64,000 nt of DNA from positions 515,996 to 579,995 of the forward strand of contig NZ_JAEKEZ010000010.1 in the NCBI RefSeq assembly GCF_016650815.1. Reading direction: 5' to 3'. The notes under the pieces are model-generated. The model had not been told where the DNA came from. It saw only the letters and a program-made list of their open reading frames with translations, and did not search any database. The position numbers were made by a program, and so were the translations under genes. This DNA comes from Pseudomonas sp. TH31 (lineage in GTDB: Bacteria > Pseudomonadota > Gammaproteobacteria > Pseudomonadales > Pseudomonadaceae). Shown in pieces: positions 8,772-18,581 of this stretch. Each line of letters opens with the position of its first letter. The first letter of the stretch is position 1.

Positions 8772-10670
8772 CCTTCCGCCGTTGGGACATCAACACCCGG
8801 ACCCAGATCATCAGCCTCGGCCCTGCCTTGCTGCTGACCTTGCTGCTGATCAGTTTCTTCACGTTCGTGCGGATCCAGGACCTGCGCCAGGAACTCAACC
8901 ACACCGGTCAACTGATCGCCAACCAGCTGGCACCGGCCACCGAGTACGGCGTCATCTCCGGCAACAACGACGTGCTGGAAAGCCTGCTCAAGGCCACGCT
9001 TGCGACGCCCAATGTGCGTTTTCTGGAAATCCAGGACAACGCCAACCGGATTCTGGTGTACGTCGAGCAACCGTCCGGAATCCCACAACCGCTCGCAACA
9101 GGTTGAAGTGTTCCAGGCGCCGGTGCGGCTGCAACGCATCGCGCTGAACAACGACTTTTTCCAGAACACCCGCACCTCGGTCAGTGCACCGAGTGAGGAT
9201 TACCTGGGGCGGGTGATCGTCGGCCTGTCCAGCGATGCCTTCAGCCAGCGCCAGCAAGAAATCCTGTTCAAGGCCGGGATCCTCGCGTTGTTTGCCCTGC
9301 TGTTTACTTTCCTGCTGGCCCGGCGCCTGGCGGGCAGTCTGTCGCAGCCGATCCGCGACATCGGCAACGCGGTCAAGGCGATCCAGAAAGGCGACTACAC
9401 CACGCCGCTGCCGATCGTCGATGACACCGAACTGGGCGCCTTGTCGCAACACATCAACAACCTCGCCGAGGGTCTCGAACAGGCCAGCCGCGAACAGCAT
9501 CAAGCGATGGCGCAGTTGATCCAGACCCGCGAAGAAGCGGAAAAGGCCAACAACGCCAAATCCGACTTCCTGGCGATGATGAGCCACGAACTGCGTACGC
9601 CGATGAATGGCGTGCTGGGCATGCTGCAACTGCTGGAAACCACCGGGATGACCGAGGAGCAGGTCGAATACGCGGCGCTGGCCTCGGAGTCCACCGAACA
9701 CTTGCTCAAGGTCATCAACGACATTCTCGACTTCTCGCGCATTGAACGTGCAGAGCTGGAACTTGAGCATATTCCGTTCAACCTCGCGGAGCTGATCGGC
9801 AGTTGCGCCCAGTCCTTCCAGCACAGTGCCATGCAACGCAAACTCAACCTTGAGCTGTTGATCCCGCAAGACATGCGCGCCTTGCAGGTTCAGGGCGATC
9901 CGACGCGGATCCGGCAGATCCTGGTGAACCTGATCGGCAACGCACTGAAGTTCACCGAACAGGGTCGCGTGACCATCGAACCGCAGTGGCAATCGCTGGA
10001 TCACGAACTGCTGTGGTTCACCTGCACGGTGCGTGACAGCGGCATTGGCATTTCAGCCGAAAGCCTGGAATTAATGTTCAACGCGTTCCAGCAGGCCGAC
10101 AGTTCCATTTCAAGACGTTACGGCGGCACCGGGCTGGGCTTGCCGATTGCCCGCACCCTGGCCGAGCGCATGGGCGGCACGTTGCGGGCCCAGAGCGAAG
10201 AAGGTCGCGGTTCGGTGTTTACCCTGGAAATCCCCCTCGCCCTTTGTAAGCAGGCGCTGCCGGAGCTGGCACCGCCGCGCGTGCCGACGGGCAATGGCCA
10301 CGGCGAAGGACGCAACGTACTACTGGTGGAGGATAATCCGGTCAACCAGACCGTCATCGAAGCGATGTTGCGCAGCCTGGGCTTTACTGTCAGCGTTGCC
10401 ACCGATGGCGCGCAGGCAGTGCGCAGTGCCGAGAGCCTGATTTTCGAAGCCATTTTGATGGACTGTCGATTACCGATCATCGACGGCTACGAAGCCACCC
10501 GACAGATTCGCCAACTGCCCGGCTGCCTGGACGTGCCAATCATCGCCCTGACGGCCAATGCCTTGCAGGGTGACCGCGAAGCCTGCCTGTCGGCGGGCAT
10601 GAACGATTACCTGGCCAAGCCCTTCAAACGGACTGATCTGCAGCAAATTCTGCAGCGATGGGTGCAGTAG
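8768..10670 (+). CDS. PA1611-like hybrid sensor histidine kinase, frame broken near 9077
   Basis: A membrane hybrid kinase. The N-terminal frame (8768-9106) gives a transmembrane helix at residues 15-38 (ISLGPALLLTLLLISFF) and a periplasmic domain; a second helix (AGILALFALLFTFLL), a HAMP region, the H-box FLAMMSHELRTPMNG (His near 272), the ATPase with GTGLGLP, and a receiver with ILMDCRLP (Asp near 563) and LAKPF lie in the next frame (from about 9080). One extra base near 9077-9078 (TCCGGAA where TCCGAA would keep frame) breaks the gene. Its place before fabAB matches PA1611 of P. aeruginosa, a kinase that interacts with RetS. It is coupled to the binding-protein gene. No Hpt domain is present. 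Confidence 0.85.
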
Positions 10671-10768
10671 AACTGTCCTTTCGGCTATCTGCGACTGGCG
10701 TGAAAGGCGAAAGTGCGGCAGTCTTAGGCACCCGAACAGGCCCGGAAAGGGGCTTGAATAATAATTTC

Positions 10769-10786
10769 AGTGCACAAGTGTACATT
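10769..10786. promoter_or_regulatory. Imperfect palindrome upstream of fabA (candidate DesT-type operator)
   Basis: An imperfect dyad AGTGCACAAGTGTACATT, 131 bases upstream of fabA. Seven of nine positions pair. In P. aeruginosa the TetR-family regulator DesT controls fabAB and desCB by binding a palindrome of AGTGxAC type, and this site has that look, but it is not an exact match. A TTGAAT hexamer lies 10 bases upstream of it. Confidence 0.4.
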
Positions 10787-10917
10787 CGTGTCCTTGGTGC
10801 TGTGACTTTCACCACAACGCAATAGTCTATGAGTAGGCTGTCGACTCGAGGCATGAATGCTTCGATCGGCCGGGAAGATTCGCCCCACCTGCCGCACGGG
10901 ACTATTGAGGAGCTCGC

Positions 10918-11433
10918 ATGACCAAACAAAACGCCTTTACTCGGGAAGACCTGCTGCGCTGCAGTCGCGGTGAGCTATTCGGCCCAGGTAACGCGCAACT
11001 GCCCGCCCCTAACATGCTGATGGTGGATCGCATCACCCATATCAGCGAAGAGGGTGGCAAGTACGGCAAAGGTGAATTGGTCGCCGAGCTGGATATCACT
11101 CCGGACCTGTGGTTCTTCGCCTGTCACTTCGAAGGTGATCCGGTGATGCCGGGCTGCCTGGGTCTCGATGCCATGTGGCAACTGGTCGGCTTCTTCCTCG
11201 GCTGGCAGGGTCTGCCGGGCCGCGGTCGCGCGCTGGGTTCGGGCGAAGTGAAGTTCTTTGGTCAGGTCCTGCCGACCGCCAAAAAAGTTACGTATAACAT
11301 TCAGATCAAGCGTGTCCTCAAAGGCAAGCTGAACCTCGCTATCGCCGATGGTTCGGTCAGTGTCGACGGCCGCGAAATCTACACCGCCGAAGGCCTCCGG
11401 GTCGGCGTGTTCACCTCCACTGAAAACTTCTAA
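10918..11433 (+). CDS. fabA: Beta-hydroxydecanoyl-ACP dehydratase/isomerase FabA, 171 aa
   Basis: FabA dehydrates 3-hydroxydecanoyl-ACP and isomerises trans-2- to cis-3-decenoyl-ACP, the committing step of anaerobic-type unsaturated fatty acid synthesis in the cytosol. The active-site His70 lies in [11 protein letters not shown] and Asp84 in GCLGLDAMW, as in E. coli. The length of 171 is standard. The ATG is preceded by GAGGAG six to seven bases away. It is 11 bases upstream of fabB and clearly cotranscribed with it. A palindrome in the upstream region may be a lipid-responsive operator. Confidence 0.98.
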   Translation: MTKQNAFTREDLLRCSRGELFGPGNAQLPAPNMLMVDRITHISEEGGKYGKGELVAELDITPDLWFFACHFEGDPVMPGCLGLDAMWQLVGFFLGWQGLPGRGRALGSGEVKFFGQVLPTAKKVTYNIQIKRVLKGKLNLAIADGSVSVDGREIYTAEGLRVGVFTSTENF

Positions 11434-11444
11434 GGGTTATCCGC

Positions 11445-12665
11445 ATGCGCCGCGTCGTTATCACTGGTCTGGGCATCGTTTCGTGCCTGGGCAATGACAA
11501 AGAGACCGTCTCCGCTAACCTGCGTGCAAGCCGCCCTGGCATCCGGTTTAACCCGGAATATGCTGAAATGGGTCTGCGTAGCCAGGTTTCCGGCTCCATT
11601 GACCTTCCCCTCGAAGAGTTGATCGATCGCAAGATCTATCGCTTCGTTGGCCACGCGGCGGCTTACGCCTACCTGGCCATGAAAGACGCTATTGCTGACT
11701 CCGGCCTGACCGAAGAGCAAGTGTCCAACCCGCGTACCGGCCTGATCGCCGGCTCCGGTGGCGCCTCCACGCTGAACCAGATGGAAGCGCTGGATATCCT
11801 GCGCGAGAAAGGCGTGAAGCGCGTTGGCCCATACCGTGTAACGCGGACCATGAGCAGCACCGTTTCCGCGTGCCTGGCCACCCCGTTCAAGATCAAGGGC
11901 CTGAACTACTCCATCGCCTCTGCCTGCGCCACCAGTGCTCACTGCATCGGTAACGCCATGGAACAGATCCAGATGGGCAAGCAGGATGTCGTGTTCGCTG
12001 GCGGCGGCGAAGAAGAACATTGGAGCCAATCGTTCCTGTTCGACGCCATGGGCGCACTGTCCAGCCAGTACAACGAAACCCCGGAAAAAGCTTCCCGTGC
12101 CTACGACGCCAAGCGTGACGGTTTCGTCATCGCCGGCGGTGGCGGCATGGTCGTGGTTGAAGAGCTGGAACACGCTCTGGCTCGCGGCGCGAAGATCTAC
12201 GCGGAAATCGTTGGCTACGGCGCAACGTCCGATGGCTACGACATGGTCGCTCCAAGCGGCGAAGGCGCCATCCGCTGCATGCAGATGGCCATGTCCACCG
12301 TCGACACTCCAATCGACTACCTGAACACCCACGGCACCTCGACTCCGGTCGGCGACGTCGCGGAAATGAAAGGTGTGCGTGAAGTGTTCGGCGCCAACGC
12401 TCCGGCCATCAGTTCCACCAAGAGCCTGTCGGGTCACTCCCTGGGCGCCGCCGGCGTTCACGAAGCGATCTACTGCATGCTGATGATGGAAGGCAACTTC
12501 ATGGCGGGTTCCGCCAACATCGAAGAACTGGACCCGGAAGTGGCAGACATGCCGATCCTGACCAAGACTCGCGAAGACGCCACCATCAACACCGTGATGA
12601 GCAACAGCTTCGGTTTCGGTGGCACCAATGCCACGCTGGTACTGAAGCGCTGGGCTGGCAAGTAA
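11445..12665 (+). CDS. fabB: Beta-ketoacyl-ACP synthase I FabB, 406 aa
   Basis: FabB condenses malonyl-ACP with the cis-3-decenoyl-ACP made by FabA and so extends unsaturated acyl chains. The catalytic Cys is residue 161 in SACATSAHC, and the two His residues are in [11 protein letters not shown] and [11 protein letters not shown]. The length is standard for KAS I. It forms the fabAB operon and is followed by a clear Rho-independent terminator 27 bases beyond its stop. Confidence 0.98.
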   Translation: MRRVVITGLGIVSCLGNDKETVSANLRASRPGIRFNPEYAEMGLRSQVSGSIDLPLEELIDRKIYRFVGHAAAYAYLAMKDAIADSGLTEEQVSNPRTGLIAGSGGASTLNQMEALDILREKGVKRVGPYRVTRTMSSTVSACLATPFKIKGLNYSIASACATSAHCIGNAMEQIQMGKQDVVFAGGGEEEHWSQSFLFDAMGALSSQYNETPEKASRAYDAKRDGFVIAGGGGMVVVEELEHALARGAKIYAEIVGYGATSDGYDMVAPSGEGAIRCMQMAMSTVDTPIDYLNTHGTSTPVGDVAEMKGVREVFGANAPAISSTKSLSGHSLGAAGVHEAIYCMLMMEGNFMAGSANIEELDPEVADMPILTKTREDATINTVMSNSFGFGGTNATLVLKRWAGK

Positions 12666-12691
12666 TACCCCGCCGCCTCGCAGTACACAAA

Positions 12692-12723
12692 AACGCCCCG
12701 ACTGGTTCGGGGCGTTTTTTTTG
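12692..12723 (+). terminator. Terminator of fabAB
   Basis: A stem of nine base pairs (AACGCCCCG / CGGGGCGTT) with a 7-base loop, followed by an eight-base T run, 27 bases after the fabB stop. Confidence 0.92.
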
Positions 12724-12751
12724 CCTGGAAAATAGCCTCACCTTCATGCCT

Positions 12752-12823
12752 TGTAGGAGCTGCCGAAGGCTGCGATCTTTTGACTTTCAAGATCAAAAGA
12801 TCGCAGCCTTCGGCAGCTCCTAC
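12752..12823. repeat. Inverted repeat, family A
   Basis: A family A element: TGTAGGAGCTGCCGAAGGC and its complement form arms of about 33 bp including GCGATCTTTTGA, around a short loop. It lies between the fabAB terminator and the leader of the small-protein gene. Confidence 0.9.
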
Positions 12824-13065
12824 GGGGTTTTGTGTTCAGCCCGAAGGGTGTGTAGGCAGTGAATTTGTTCATCGCGAACATGAAACTTTTGTCATTTAAC
12901 TCAGCAGCCTGCGACCGAATGTCGCGTGTTTGGCGGGCTGCGGGACTTTTGCAGATTTCGCAAATATTCGTTACCGAACGAAAGCATTTACTTAGGAAGC
13001 TAACAAAATATATAACAGAGGCCTGCACACGCCTTAGTGCAGGTAACTGAGATTGGAGCTAGCAG
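12824..13065. other. A+T-rich leader region of the small-protein gene
   Basis: About 240 bases without a gene. The stretch is richer in A+T than its surroundings. It holds a short dyad TTCGTT-N4-AACGAA at 12967-12982, a second loose dyad TTTGC-N7-GCAAA just before it, and a TATATA run at about 13010 that could be part of a -10 element. No known RNA gene is recognised here. Confidence 0.4.
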
Positions 13066-13254
13066 ATGACTGTAAAAGTAACTGAACGCGACGATTCACA
13101 TATGTCCCATGAAGGCGTAGCTGCCGGTATCCGTATCTGGGACGTGCACCAGCAAGACATGTTGGTCGGAATGTTCCACTCCGAGACCGATGCCCACAAC
13201 TACAAGTCTGAACTGGAAACACTGGAGCAAAAACACGAAGCGCGTTCCGCCTAG
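13066..13254 (+). CDS. Small conserved-type protein of unknown function, 62 aa
   Basis: I do not recognise this protein. It is 62 residues, acidic and soluble, with no signal peptide or membrane segment. It has a His-rich start (DDSHMSHEG), a central IRIWDVHQQDMLVGMFHSE segment that looks like a beta hairpin, and a charged helical tail (SELETLEQKHEARSA). The ribosome site TTGGAG lies five to ten bases before the ATG. A strong two-way terminator follows 30 bases after the stop, which supports it as a single-gene transcript behind a long leader. It may be a stress or regulatory peptide, but this is a guess. Confidence 0.7.
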   Translation: MTVKVTERDDSHMSHEGVAAGIRIWDVHQQDMLVGMFHSETDAHNYKSELETLEQKHEARSA

Positions 13255-13284
13255 GCGCTCCACATAAGCAATTACAGCATTGAA

Positions 13285-13319
13285 AACGACAAACCCCGCC
13301 ATGAGCGGGGTTTGTCGTT
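13285..13319. terminator. Bidirectional terminator between small gene and DUF2058 gene
   Basis: A 15-bp stem AACGACAAACCCCGC and its complement with a 5-base loop. It sits between two convergent genes. T runs are weak, but the stem is very stable in both directions. Confidence 0.75.
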
Positions 13320-13337
13320 GTGACAGGCCTTAAAGGC

Positions 13338-13880
13338 TTACCACATCAGATCATCAGGAATCTGATAAGCGGCGTACGGATCATCCTCGACACTGACTTC
13401 TTCTGTCTTGACGTTCAGCTGCACGATCCGCTGTGGGTCGCGCTCCTGGATCTTCAGGGCCGCCTCACGCGGAATCACTTCGTAACCGCCAGCGTGGTGC
13501 ACGATCGCCAGGAAACCATTGCTGAGCTGGTTGCGCATCAGCGTGTTGACCGAGATGCGCTTGACCTTCTTGTCGTCCACGAAGTTGTAGTAGTCCTCGG
13601 TGGTCAACTTCGGCAGGCGCGAGACTTCGATCAATTGCTTGACCTGCGCAGCGCGAGCCTTCGCCTCAGCCTTTTCCTGCTGCTGACGGTTGAGCTCCTG
13701 GTCACGCTTCACCTTCTCGGCCAAGGCTTCCTGAGCGAGGCGCTGCTGGGTATCGTCCTGTTCGATCTGGCCTTTGTGGACCAGCCGTTGCTGCTTCTGC
13801 TTGTCTTTGCCGACCTGTTTGGCCTGCTTTTGGTTGACCAGCCCTGCTTTGAGCAACTGGTCGCGAAGGGAAATGCTCAT
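13338..13880 (-). CDS. DUF2058 (YaiL-type) protein, 180 aa
   Basis: A DUF2058 protein of the YaiL family. The N-terminus (MSISLRDQLLKAGLVNQKQA) matches the family. Residues about 20-85 form a long, highly charged coiled-coil region rich in Lys, Gln and Glu, followed by a globular part beginning LPKLTTEDYYNFVDDKKVKRI. It is cytosolic by sequence. Family members are nucleoid- or ribosome-associated in some reports, but the role is not established. The stop is 28 bases from the mazG stop on the same strand, with mazG upstream, so they may be cotranscribed. Confidence 0.88.
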   Translation of the reverse strand: MSISLRDQLLKAGLVNQKQAKQVGKDKQKQQRLVHKGQIEQDDTQQRLAQEALAEKVKRDQELNRQQQEKAEAKARAAQVKQLIEVSRLPKLTTEDYYNFVDDKKVKRISVNTLMRNQLSNGFLAIVHHAGGYEVIPREAALKIQERDPQRIVQLNVKTEEVSVEDDPYAAYQIPDDLMW

Positions 13881-13908
13881 GGTGCTTATTTCTCACTTAG
13901 GCAACTGC

Positions 13909-14742
13909 TCAACCGCAGCTGGGCAAATTCTTTTCCTGACGTTTGGCTTCGCCCCACAAGGCGTCCAACTCTTCGAGGGTGCAATCTTCCATGGGACGGT
14001 GGGTGTCGCGCAATGCCTGTTCGATAAAACGGAATCGTCTTTCGAATTTGCTGTTGGCGCCGCGCAAGGCGGTTTCCGGATCGACCTTGAGGTGACGCGC
14101 CAGATTGACCACGGAAAACAGCAGATCACCGACTTCGTCGGCGATCGCCGCCGAGTCGTTGTCAGCCATGGCTTCAAGCACTTCATCGAGTTCTTCGCGG
14201 ACCTTATCGAGCACCGGTAACGCATCCGGCCAGTCGAAACCGACCTGCCCTGCCCGCTTCTGCAACTTCGCTGAACGGGACAATGCCGGCAGTGCTGTGG
14301 GCACGTCGTCGAGCAAGGATAGTTGTTCCGGCGCGCAAGATTTCTCGGCGCGCTCTTCGGCCTTGATCTCTTCCCAGCGCTGTTTGACCTGCTCTTCGTT
14401 CAGACGCGGGACGTCCAGCGGCGCGTACAGATCGCCGGTGGGAAATACGTGAGGATGACGACGGATCAGTTTGCGGGTGATGCTGTCGATGACACCGGCG
14501 AATTCGAAGCGCCCTTCTTCCCGGGCCAGTTGGCTGTAATAAACCACCTGGAACAGCAAATCGCCCAACTCGCCCTGCAAGTGATCGAAGTCACCGCGCT
14601 CGATGGCGTCGGCAACTTCGTAGGCTTCTTCCAGGGTGTGCGGGACGATGGTGGCGTAGGTTTGCTTGATGTCCCACGGGCAGCCGAACTGCGGGTCGCG
14701 CAGGCGGTTCATCAGGTGCAATAAATCTTCAAGGCTGTACAT
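13909..14742 (-). CDS. mazG: Nucleoside triphosphate pyrophosphohydrolase MazG, 277 aa
   Basis: MazG hydrolyses (d)NTPs to the monophosphate and pyrophosphate and in E. coli lowers ppGpp during starvation. Two MazG-type domains are visible: the first has CPWD at about 22, HTLEEAYEVADAIE and GELGDLLFQVVYYSQ; the second has EELDEVLEAMADND and DEVGDLLFSVVNLAR, giving the EExxE/ExxD metal ligands in both. An ATG preceded by a TTG is chosen as the start. Its place next to relA is conserved and fits a link between nucleotide clean-up and the stringent response. Confidence 0.95.
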   Translation of the reverse strand: MYSLEDLLHLMNRLRDPQFGCPWDIKQTYATIVPHTLEEAYEVADAIERGDFDHLQGELGDLLFQVVYYSQLAREEGRFEFAGVIDSITRKLIRRHPHVFPTGDLYAPLDVPRLNEEQVKQRWEEIKAEERAEKSCAPEQLSLLDDVPTALPALSRSAKLQKRAGQVGFDWPDALPVLDKVREELDEVLEAMADNDSAAIADEVGDLLFSVVNLARHLKVDPETALRGANSKFERRFRFIEQALRDTHRPMEDCTLEELDALWGEAKRQEKNLPSCG

Positions 14743-14768
14743 CAATTTCTCTCGTTAAACCGGTCTCT

Positions 14769-14846
14769 GTAAGAGCTGCCAAAGGCTGCGATCTTTTGAT
14801 CTTGCTCTTTAAAATCAAAAGATCGCAGCCTTCGGCAGCTCCTACA
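14769..14846. repeat. Inverted repeat, family A
   Basis: A family A element with arms TGTAAGAGCTGCCAAAGGC... and ...GCCTTCGGCAGCTCCTACA. The left arm has two changes from consensus. It sits between relA and mazG, both on the minus strand, so it would be transcribed as a hairpin between the two genes. Confidence 0.88.
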
Positions 14847-14863
14847 AGGAGACCGACCGCCGC

Positions 14864-17107
14864 TTATGGCGTACGGTTACGCCGGGTTTCGATGATGTTC
14901 GGCAATTGGGAAATCCGCCCCAGCAACCGACCCAACGCATCCAGCCCAGGAATCTCGATGGTCAGGGACATCAACGCGGTGTTGTCCTCTTTGTTCGAGC
15001 GGGTGTTGACCGCCAGCACGTTGATCCGCTCGTTGAGCAGCACCTGGGACACGTCACGCAGCAGACCGGAACGGTCGTAGGCGCGGATGATGATGTCCAC
15101 CGGGTAGGTGAGCACCGGCACCGGGCCCCAACTGACCTGAATGATCCGCTCCGGCTCGCGCCCGCCCAGTTGCAGCACCGAGGCGCAGTCCTGGCGGTGA
15201 ATGCTCACGCCGCGGCCCTGGGTGATGTAACCGACGATTGCGTCGCCCGGCAATGGCTGGCAGCAGCCGGCCATTTGGGTCATCAGGTTGCCGACGCCCT
15301 GGATCTGAATGTCGCCACGCTTGCCCGGTTTGTAACCGGTGGCTTTGCGTGGAATCAGTTCCAGCTGTTCATTGCCGCGTTCCGGCTCGACCAGTTGCTG
15401 CGCCAGATTGACCAGTTGCGCCAGACGCAAATCGCCGGCACCGAGGGCGGCGAACATGTCCTCGGCCGTCTTCATGTTGGCCTTTTCGGCCAACTTGTCG
15501 AAATCCACCGCTGGCAAGCCCAGGCGCGTGAGTTCGCGCTCGAGCAAGGTCTTGCCGGCCGCGACGTTCTGATCACGGGCCTGCAATTTGAACCAGTGAA
15601 CGATCTTCGCCCGCGCCCGCGAGGTGGTGACGTAACCCAGGTTCGAGTTCAGCCAGTCGCGGCTCGGGGTGCCGTGTTTGCTGGTGATGATCTCGACCTG
15701 CTCACCGGTTTGCAGGCTGTAGTTGAGCGGCACGATGCGCCCGTTGATCTTCGCGCCACGGCAGTTGTGACCGATTTCGGTGTGCACGCGGTAAGCGAAG
15801 TCCAGCGGCGTCGAGCCTTTCGGCAAGTCGATGGCGTGACCGTCCGGAGTAAAGATGTAGACCCGGTCCGGCTCGATATCGACCCGCAGCTGTTCCGCCA
15901 GGCCACCGATGTCGCCGAGCTCTTCGTGCCACTCTAGGACCTGACGCAGCCAGGAGATTTTCTCTTCGTACTGGTTGGAGCCGGCTTTGACGTCGGTGCC
16001 CTTGTAGCGCCAGTGCGCGCAAACCCCCAGCTCGGCTTCTTCGTGCATGGCGTGAGTGCGGATCTGCACTTCCAGCACCTTGCCTTCCGGACCGATCACC
16101 GCGGTGTGCAGCGAGCGGTAGCCGTTCTCTTTCGGGTTGGCGATGTAGTCGTCGAACTCTTTCGGGATGTGCCGCCACAAGGTGTGGACGATGCCGAGCG
16201 CGGTGTAGCAATCGCGCATTTCCGGCACCAGCACGCGCACGGCGCGCACGTCGTAGATCTGGCTGAACTCCAGACCTTTGCGCTGCATTTTGCGCCAGAT
16301 CGAATAGATGTGTTTGGCTCGGCCGCTGATGTCGGCATCGACGCCGGTGGCGGTCAGCTCATTCTTCAACTGACTCATCACGTCGGCGATGAAGCGCTCG
16401 CGATCCAGTCGCCGCTCATGCAGCAACTTGGCGATCTGCTTGTACTGGTCAGGCTCAAGGTAACGGAAGGACAAATCCTCCAGCTCCCATTTGATATGAC
16501 CGATACCGAGGCGGTGGGCGAGCGGCGCGTAGATGTCGAAGACTTCACGGGCAACGCGGTTGCGTTTTTCGTCGTCGGCGGTTTTCACCGCTCGGATCGC
16601 GCAGGTGCGTTCGGCCAGTTTGATCAGCGCGACGCGAACGTCGTCGACCATGGCCACCAGCATCTTGCGCAGGTTTTCCACCTGGCCCTGAGTGCCCAGC
16701 ACCAGGGATTGACGGGGGCTCAGGCTGGCGCTTATCGCCGCCATGCGCAACACGCCGTCGATGAGTTTGGTGACGACAGGACCAAAGCGCTGGCTAACCG
16801 CCGGCAACTGGATCTGGCCCTCGCGCACGCCGCGATACAGGATCGCGGCCACCAGCGAGTCCTGATCGAGTTTGAGGTCGGCGAGAATTTCGGCGATCTC
16901 AAGGCCCGTGCGAAAACTCGAGGTCCCTTCGGACCAGAGGTTTTTCGCCGCATTGGCTTGCTGTTCAGACGCACGAGCGAACTCGCACGCTTCTTTCAAG
17001 GCTTCGCGATCCAGTGCCTGATCGACAGTGACCGCGTGATCGAGCCAAGCCTCGAGATTGATACTGCCGTCGGTGTTGATCGGCTGGTGTGCTCTCACCT
17101 GTACCAT
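14864..17107 (-). CDS. relA: GTP pyrophosphokinase RelA, 747 aa
   Basis: RelA makes (p)ppGpp from ATP and GTP/GDP on stalled ribosomes. Domain order is: degenerate hydrolase region (about 30-200; the HD metal dyad is absent, as in RelA), synthetase with EFDDYIANPKENGYRSLHT near 315 and VQIRTHAMHEEAELG near 355, TGS (about 415-475), a helical/zinc region with QMAGCCQPLPGD near 610, and an ACT domain at the end. The EFDD form and the lack of the HD dyad mark RelA and not SpoT. The length is normal. It is flanked by mazG and rlmD, an order conserved in Pseudomonas. Confidence 0.97.
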   Translation of the reverse strand: MVQVRAHQPINTDGSINLEAWLDHAVTVDQALDREALKEACEFARASEQQANAAKNLWSEGTSSFRTGLEIAEILADLKLDQDSLVAAILYRGVREGQIQLPAVSQRFGPVVTKLIDGVLRMAAISASLSPRQSLVLGTQGQVENLRKMLVAMVDDVRVALIKLAERTCAIRAVKTADDEKRNRVAREVFDIYAPLAHRLGIGHIKWELEDLSFRYLEPDQYKQIAKLLHERRLDRERFIADVMSQLKNELTATGVDADISGRAKHIYSIWRKMQRKGLEFSQIYDVRAVRVLVPEMRDCYTALGIVHTLWRHIPKEFDDYIANPKENGYRSLHTAVIGPEGKVLEVQIRTHAMHEEAELGVCAHWRYKGTDVKAGSNQYEEKISWLRQVLEWHEELGDIGGLAEQLRVDIEPDRVYIFTPDGHAIDLPKGSTPLDFAYRVHTEIGHNCRGAKINGRIVPLNYSLQTGEQVEIITSKHGTPSRDWLNSNLGYVTTSRARAKIVHWFKLQARDQNVAAGKTLLERELTRLGLPAVDFDKLAEKANMKTAEDMFAALGAGDLRLAQLVNLAQQLVEPERGNEQLELIPRKATGYKPGKRGDIQIQGVGNLMTQMAGCCQPLPGDAIVGYITQGRGVSIHRQDCASVLQLGGREPERIIQVSWGPVPVLTYPVDIIIRAYDRSGLLRDVSQVLLNERINVLAVNTRSNKEDNTALMSLTIEIPGLDALGRLLGRISQLPNIIETRRNRTP

Positions 17108-17229
17108 CTTGCTTTACCTTCCCTACGACGCAGATTCAATGCGTCAAATCGCTGACCTTCATTGCCCGTGAGCCCGCGCCGGGCTGGAGCGCGGCTGCAC
17201 AGGCGGCCAGTCGGACCAGACGAGCCGTC

Positions 17230-18581
17230 CTAGCTCGCTTCAAATAACGCCATGGCCTCGACATGTGCCGTTTGAGGAAACATATCGAGAATCCCGGCAC
17301 GTTTTAACCGGTAGCCCTGCTTGATCAATTCGACCGTATCGCGCGCCAGAGTTGCAGGGTTGCACGACACATACACCAACCGTTCGGCGCCCAGGGACTT
17401 GAGCTTGCGCACGACCTCGAAAGCACCGTCACGTGGTGGGTCCAAGAGTACCGCACAAAAGCCTTCGCGCGCCCATTCGGCATCAGTCAAAGGCTGGGAT
17501 AAATCGGCCTGAAAAAACTTCGCGTTATGCAGATTGTTGCTAGCGGCGTTTGCGGCAGCGCGCTCTACCATCGCTTGCACACCTTCCACCGCCACCACTT
17601 CGCGAACGGCTTTGGCCAGCGGCAAGGCAAAGTTGCCCAGCCCGCAGAACAGATCGAGGACGCGTTGATCGGCTTGCGGCTTGAGCCAGTCCAGCGCCTG
17701 GGCGACCATCGCTTCGTTGACCCCGGCGTTGACCTGGATGAAATCCCCCGGCCGATACGCCAGGTTCAAGTCCCACTGTTCCAGGCGATAACCCAGCTGT
17801 TGAGTGACATCGACCGGTTGCGGCTCACCATCGCCATGCAGCCACAACTGGGCTTCATGGAATGCGCAGAAATCTTTGAGGATCGTCATGTCGGCGTCCG
17901 ACAACGGCGCCATGTGCCGCAGCAATACGGCCAACGACGACCCACTGAACAATTCCACATGCCCCAGCGCCTGAGGTTTGCTCAAGCGGCGGAGCATCTC
18001 CGGCAAGCGGGTCATGATCGGTTGCAAGGGCTGTACCAGCACCGTGCATTCGGTGATCGCAACGATGTCCTGACTGCCCGCCGCGCGGAAACCGACTTCG
18101 AGTTTTTTCGCCTTCATGTCCCAGCGCACCGCTACACGGGCGCGACGCCGGTAACCGAATTCCGGCCCGCTCAACGGCGCGGCCCACTCTTCGGGTTCGA
18201 CGCCGGCGACCTTGGACAATTGCTCGGCGAGCATGCGCTGTTTCAGGGCGAGTTGTTCGTTGTGGGGCAGATGCTGCACGCTGCAACCGCCACAGCGACC
18301 GGCGTGCGGGCACGGTGCCGGGCGACGCAGTTCGCTGGCCTGGAACACCCGTTCGGTGCGTGCCTCGACCACTTTGCCGTGGGCACCGAGGACTCGCACC
18401 TCGACTTCCTCGCCGGCCAATGCGCCGATAACGAACCAGGTGCGACCTTCAAAAACGCGATACCGCGACCGTCATTCGCCAGGCGCTCGATGTTCAGGCG
18501 CTGTTTCTTGCCAGTCGGAATTTGCGGGGCCTTGCTGCCGCCCGCAGGTTGGAAGCGCAGGCCTCTCTCTTGCTTGGCCAT
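17230..18581 (-). CDS. rlmD: 23S rRNA (uracil-1939-C5)-methyltransferase RlmD, frame broken near 18453
   Basis: RlmD methylates U1939 of 23S rRNA with S-adenosylmethionine and has an iron-sulphur cluster. The N-terminus ([15 protein letters not shown], with a TRAM domain) is in one frame from 18581 and the remainder from about 18450 in the next. The cluster cysteines ([17 protein letters not shown]), the SAM motif [12 protein letters not shown] and the catalytic [12 protein letters not shown] are in the second frame. One A appears to be missing from a five-A run at 18451-18455 (plus strand). The ATG overlaps the cysM stop by one base, so it follows cysM in an operon. Confidence 0.92.

Noticed and set aside
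8768..10670. Two separate genes (a small membrane protein and a kinase)
   Set aside because: The two frames overlap at a point where removal of one base gives a continuous kinase with normal domain order.
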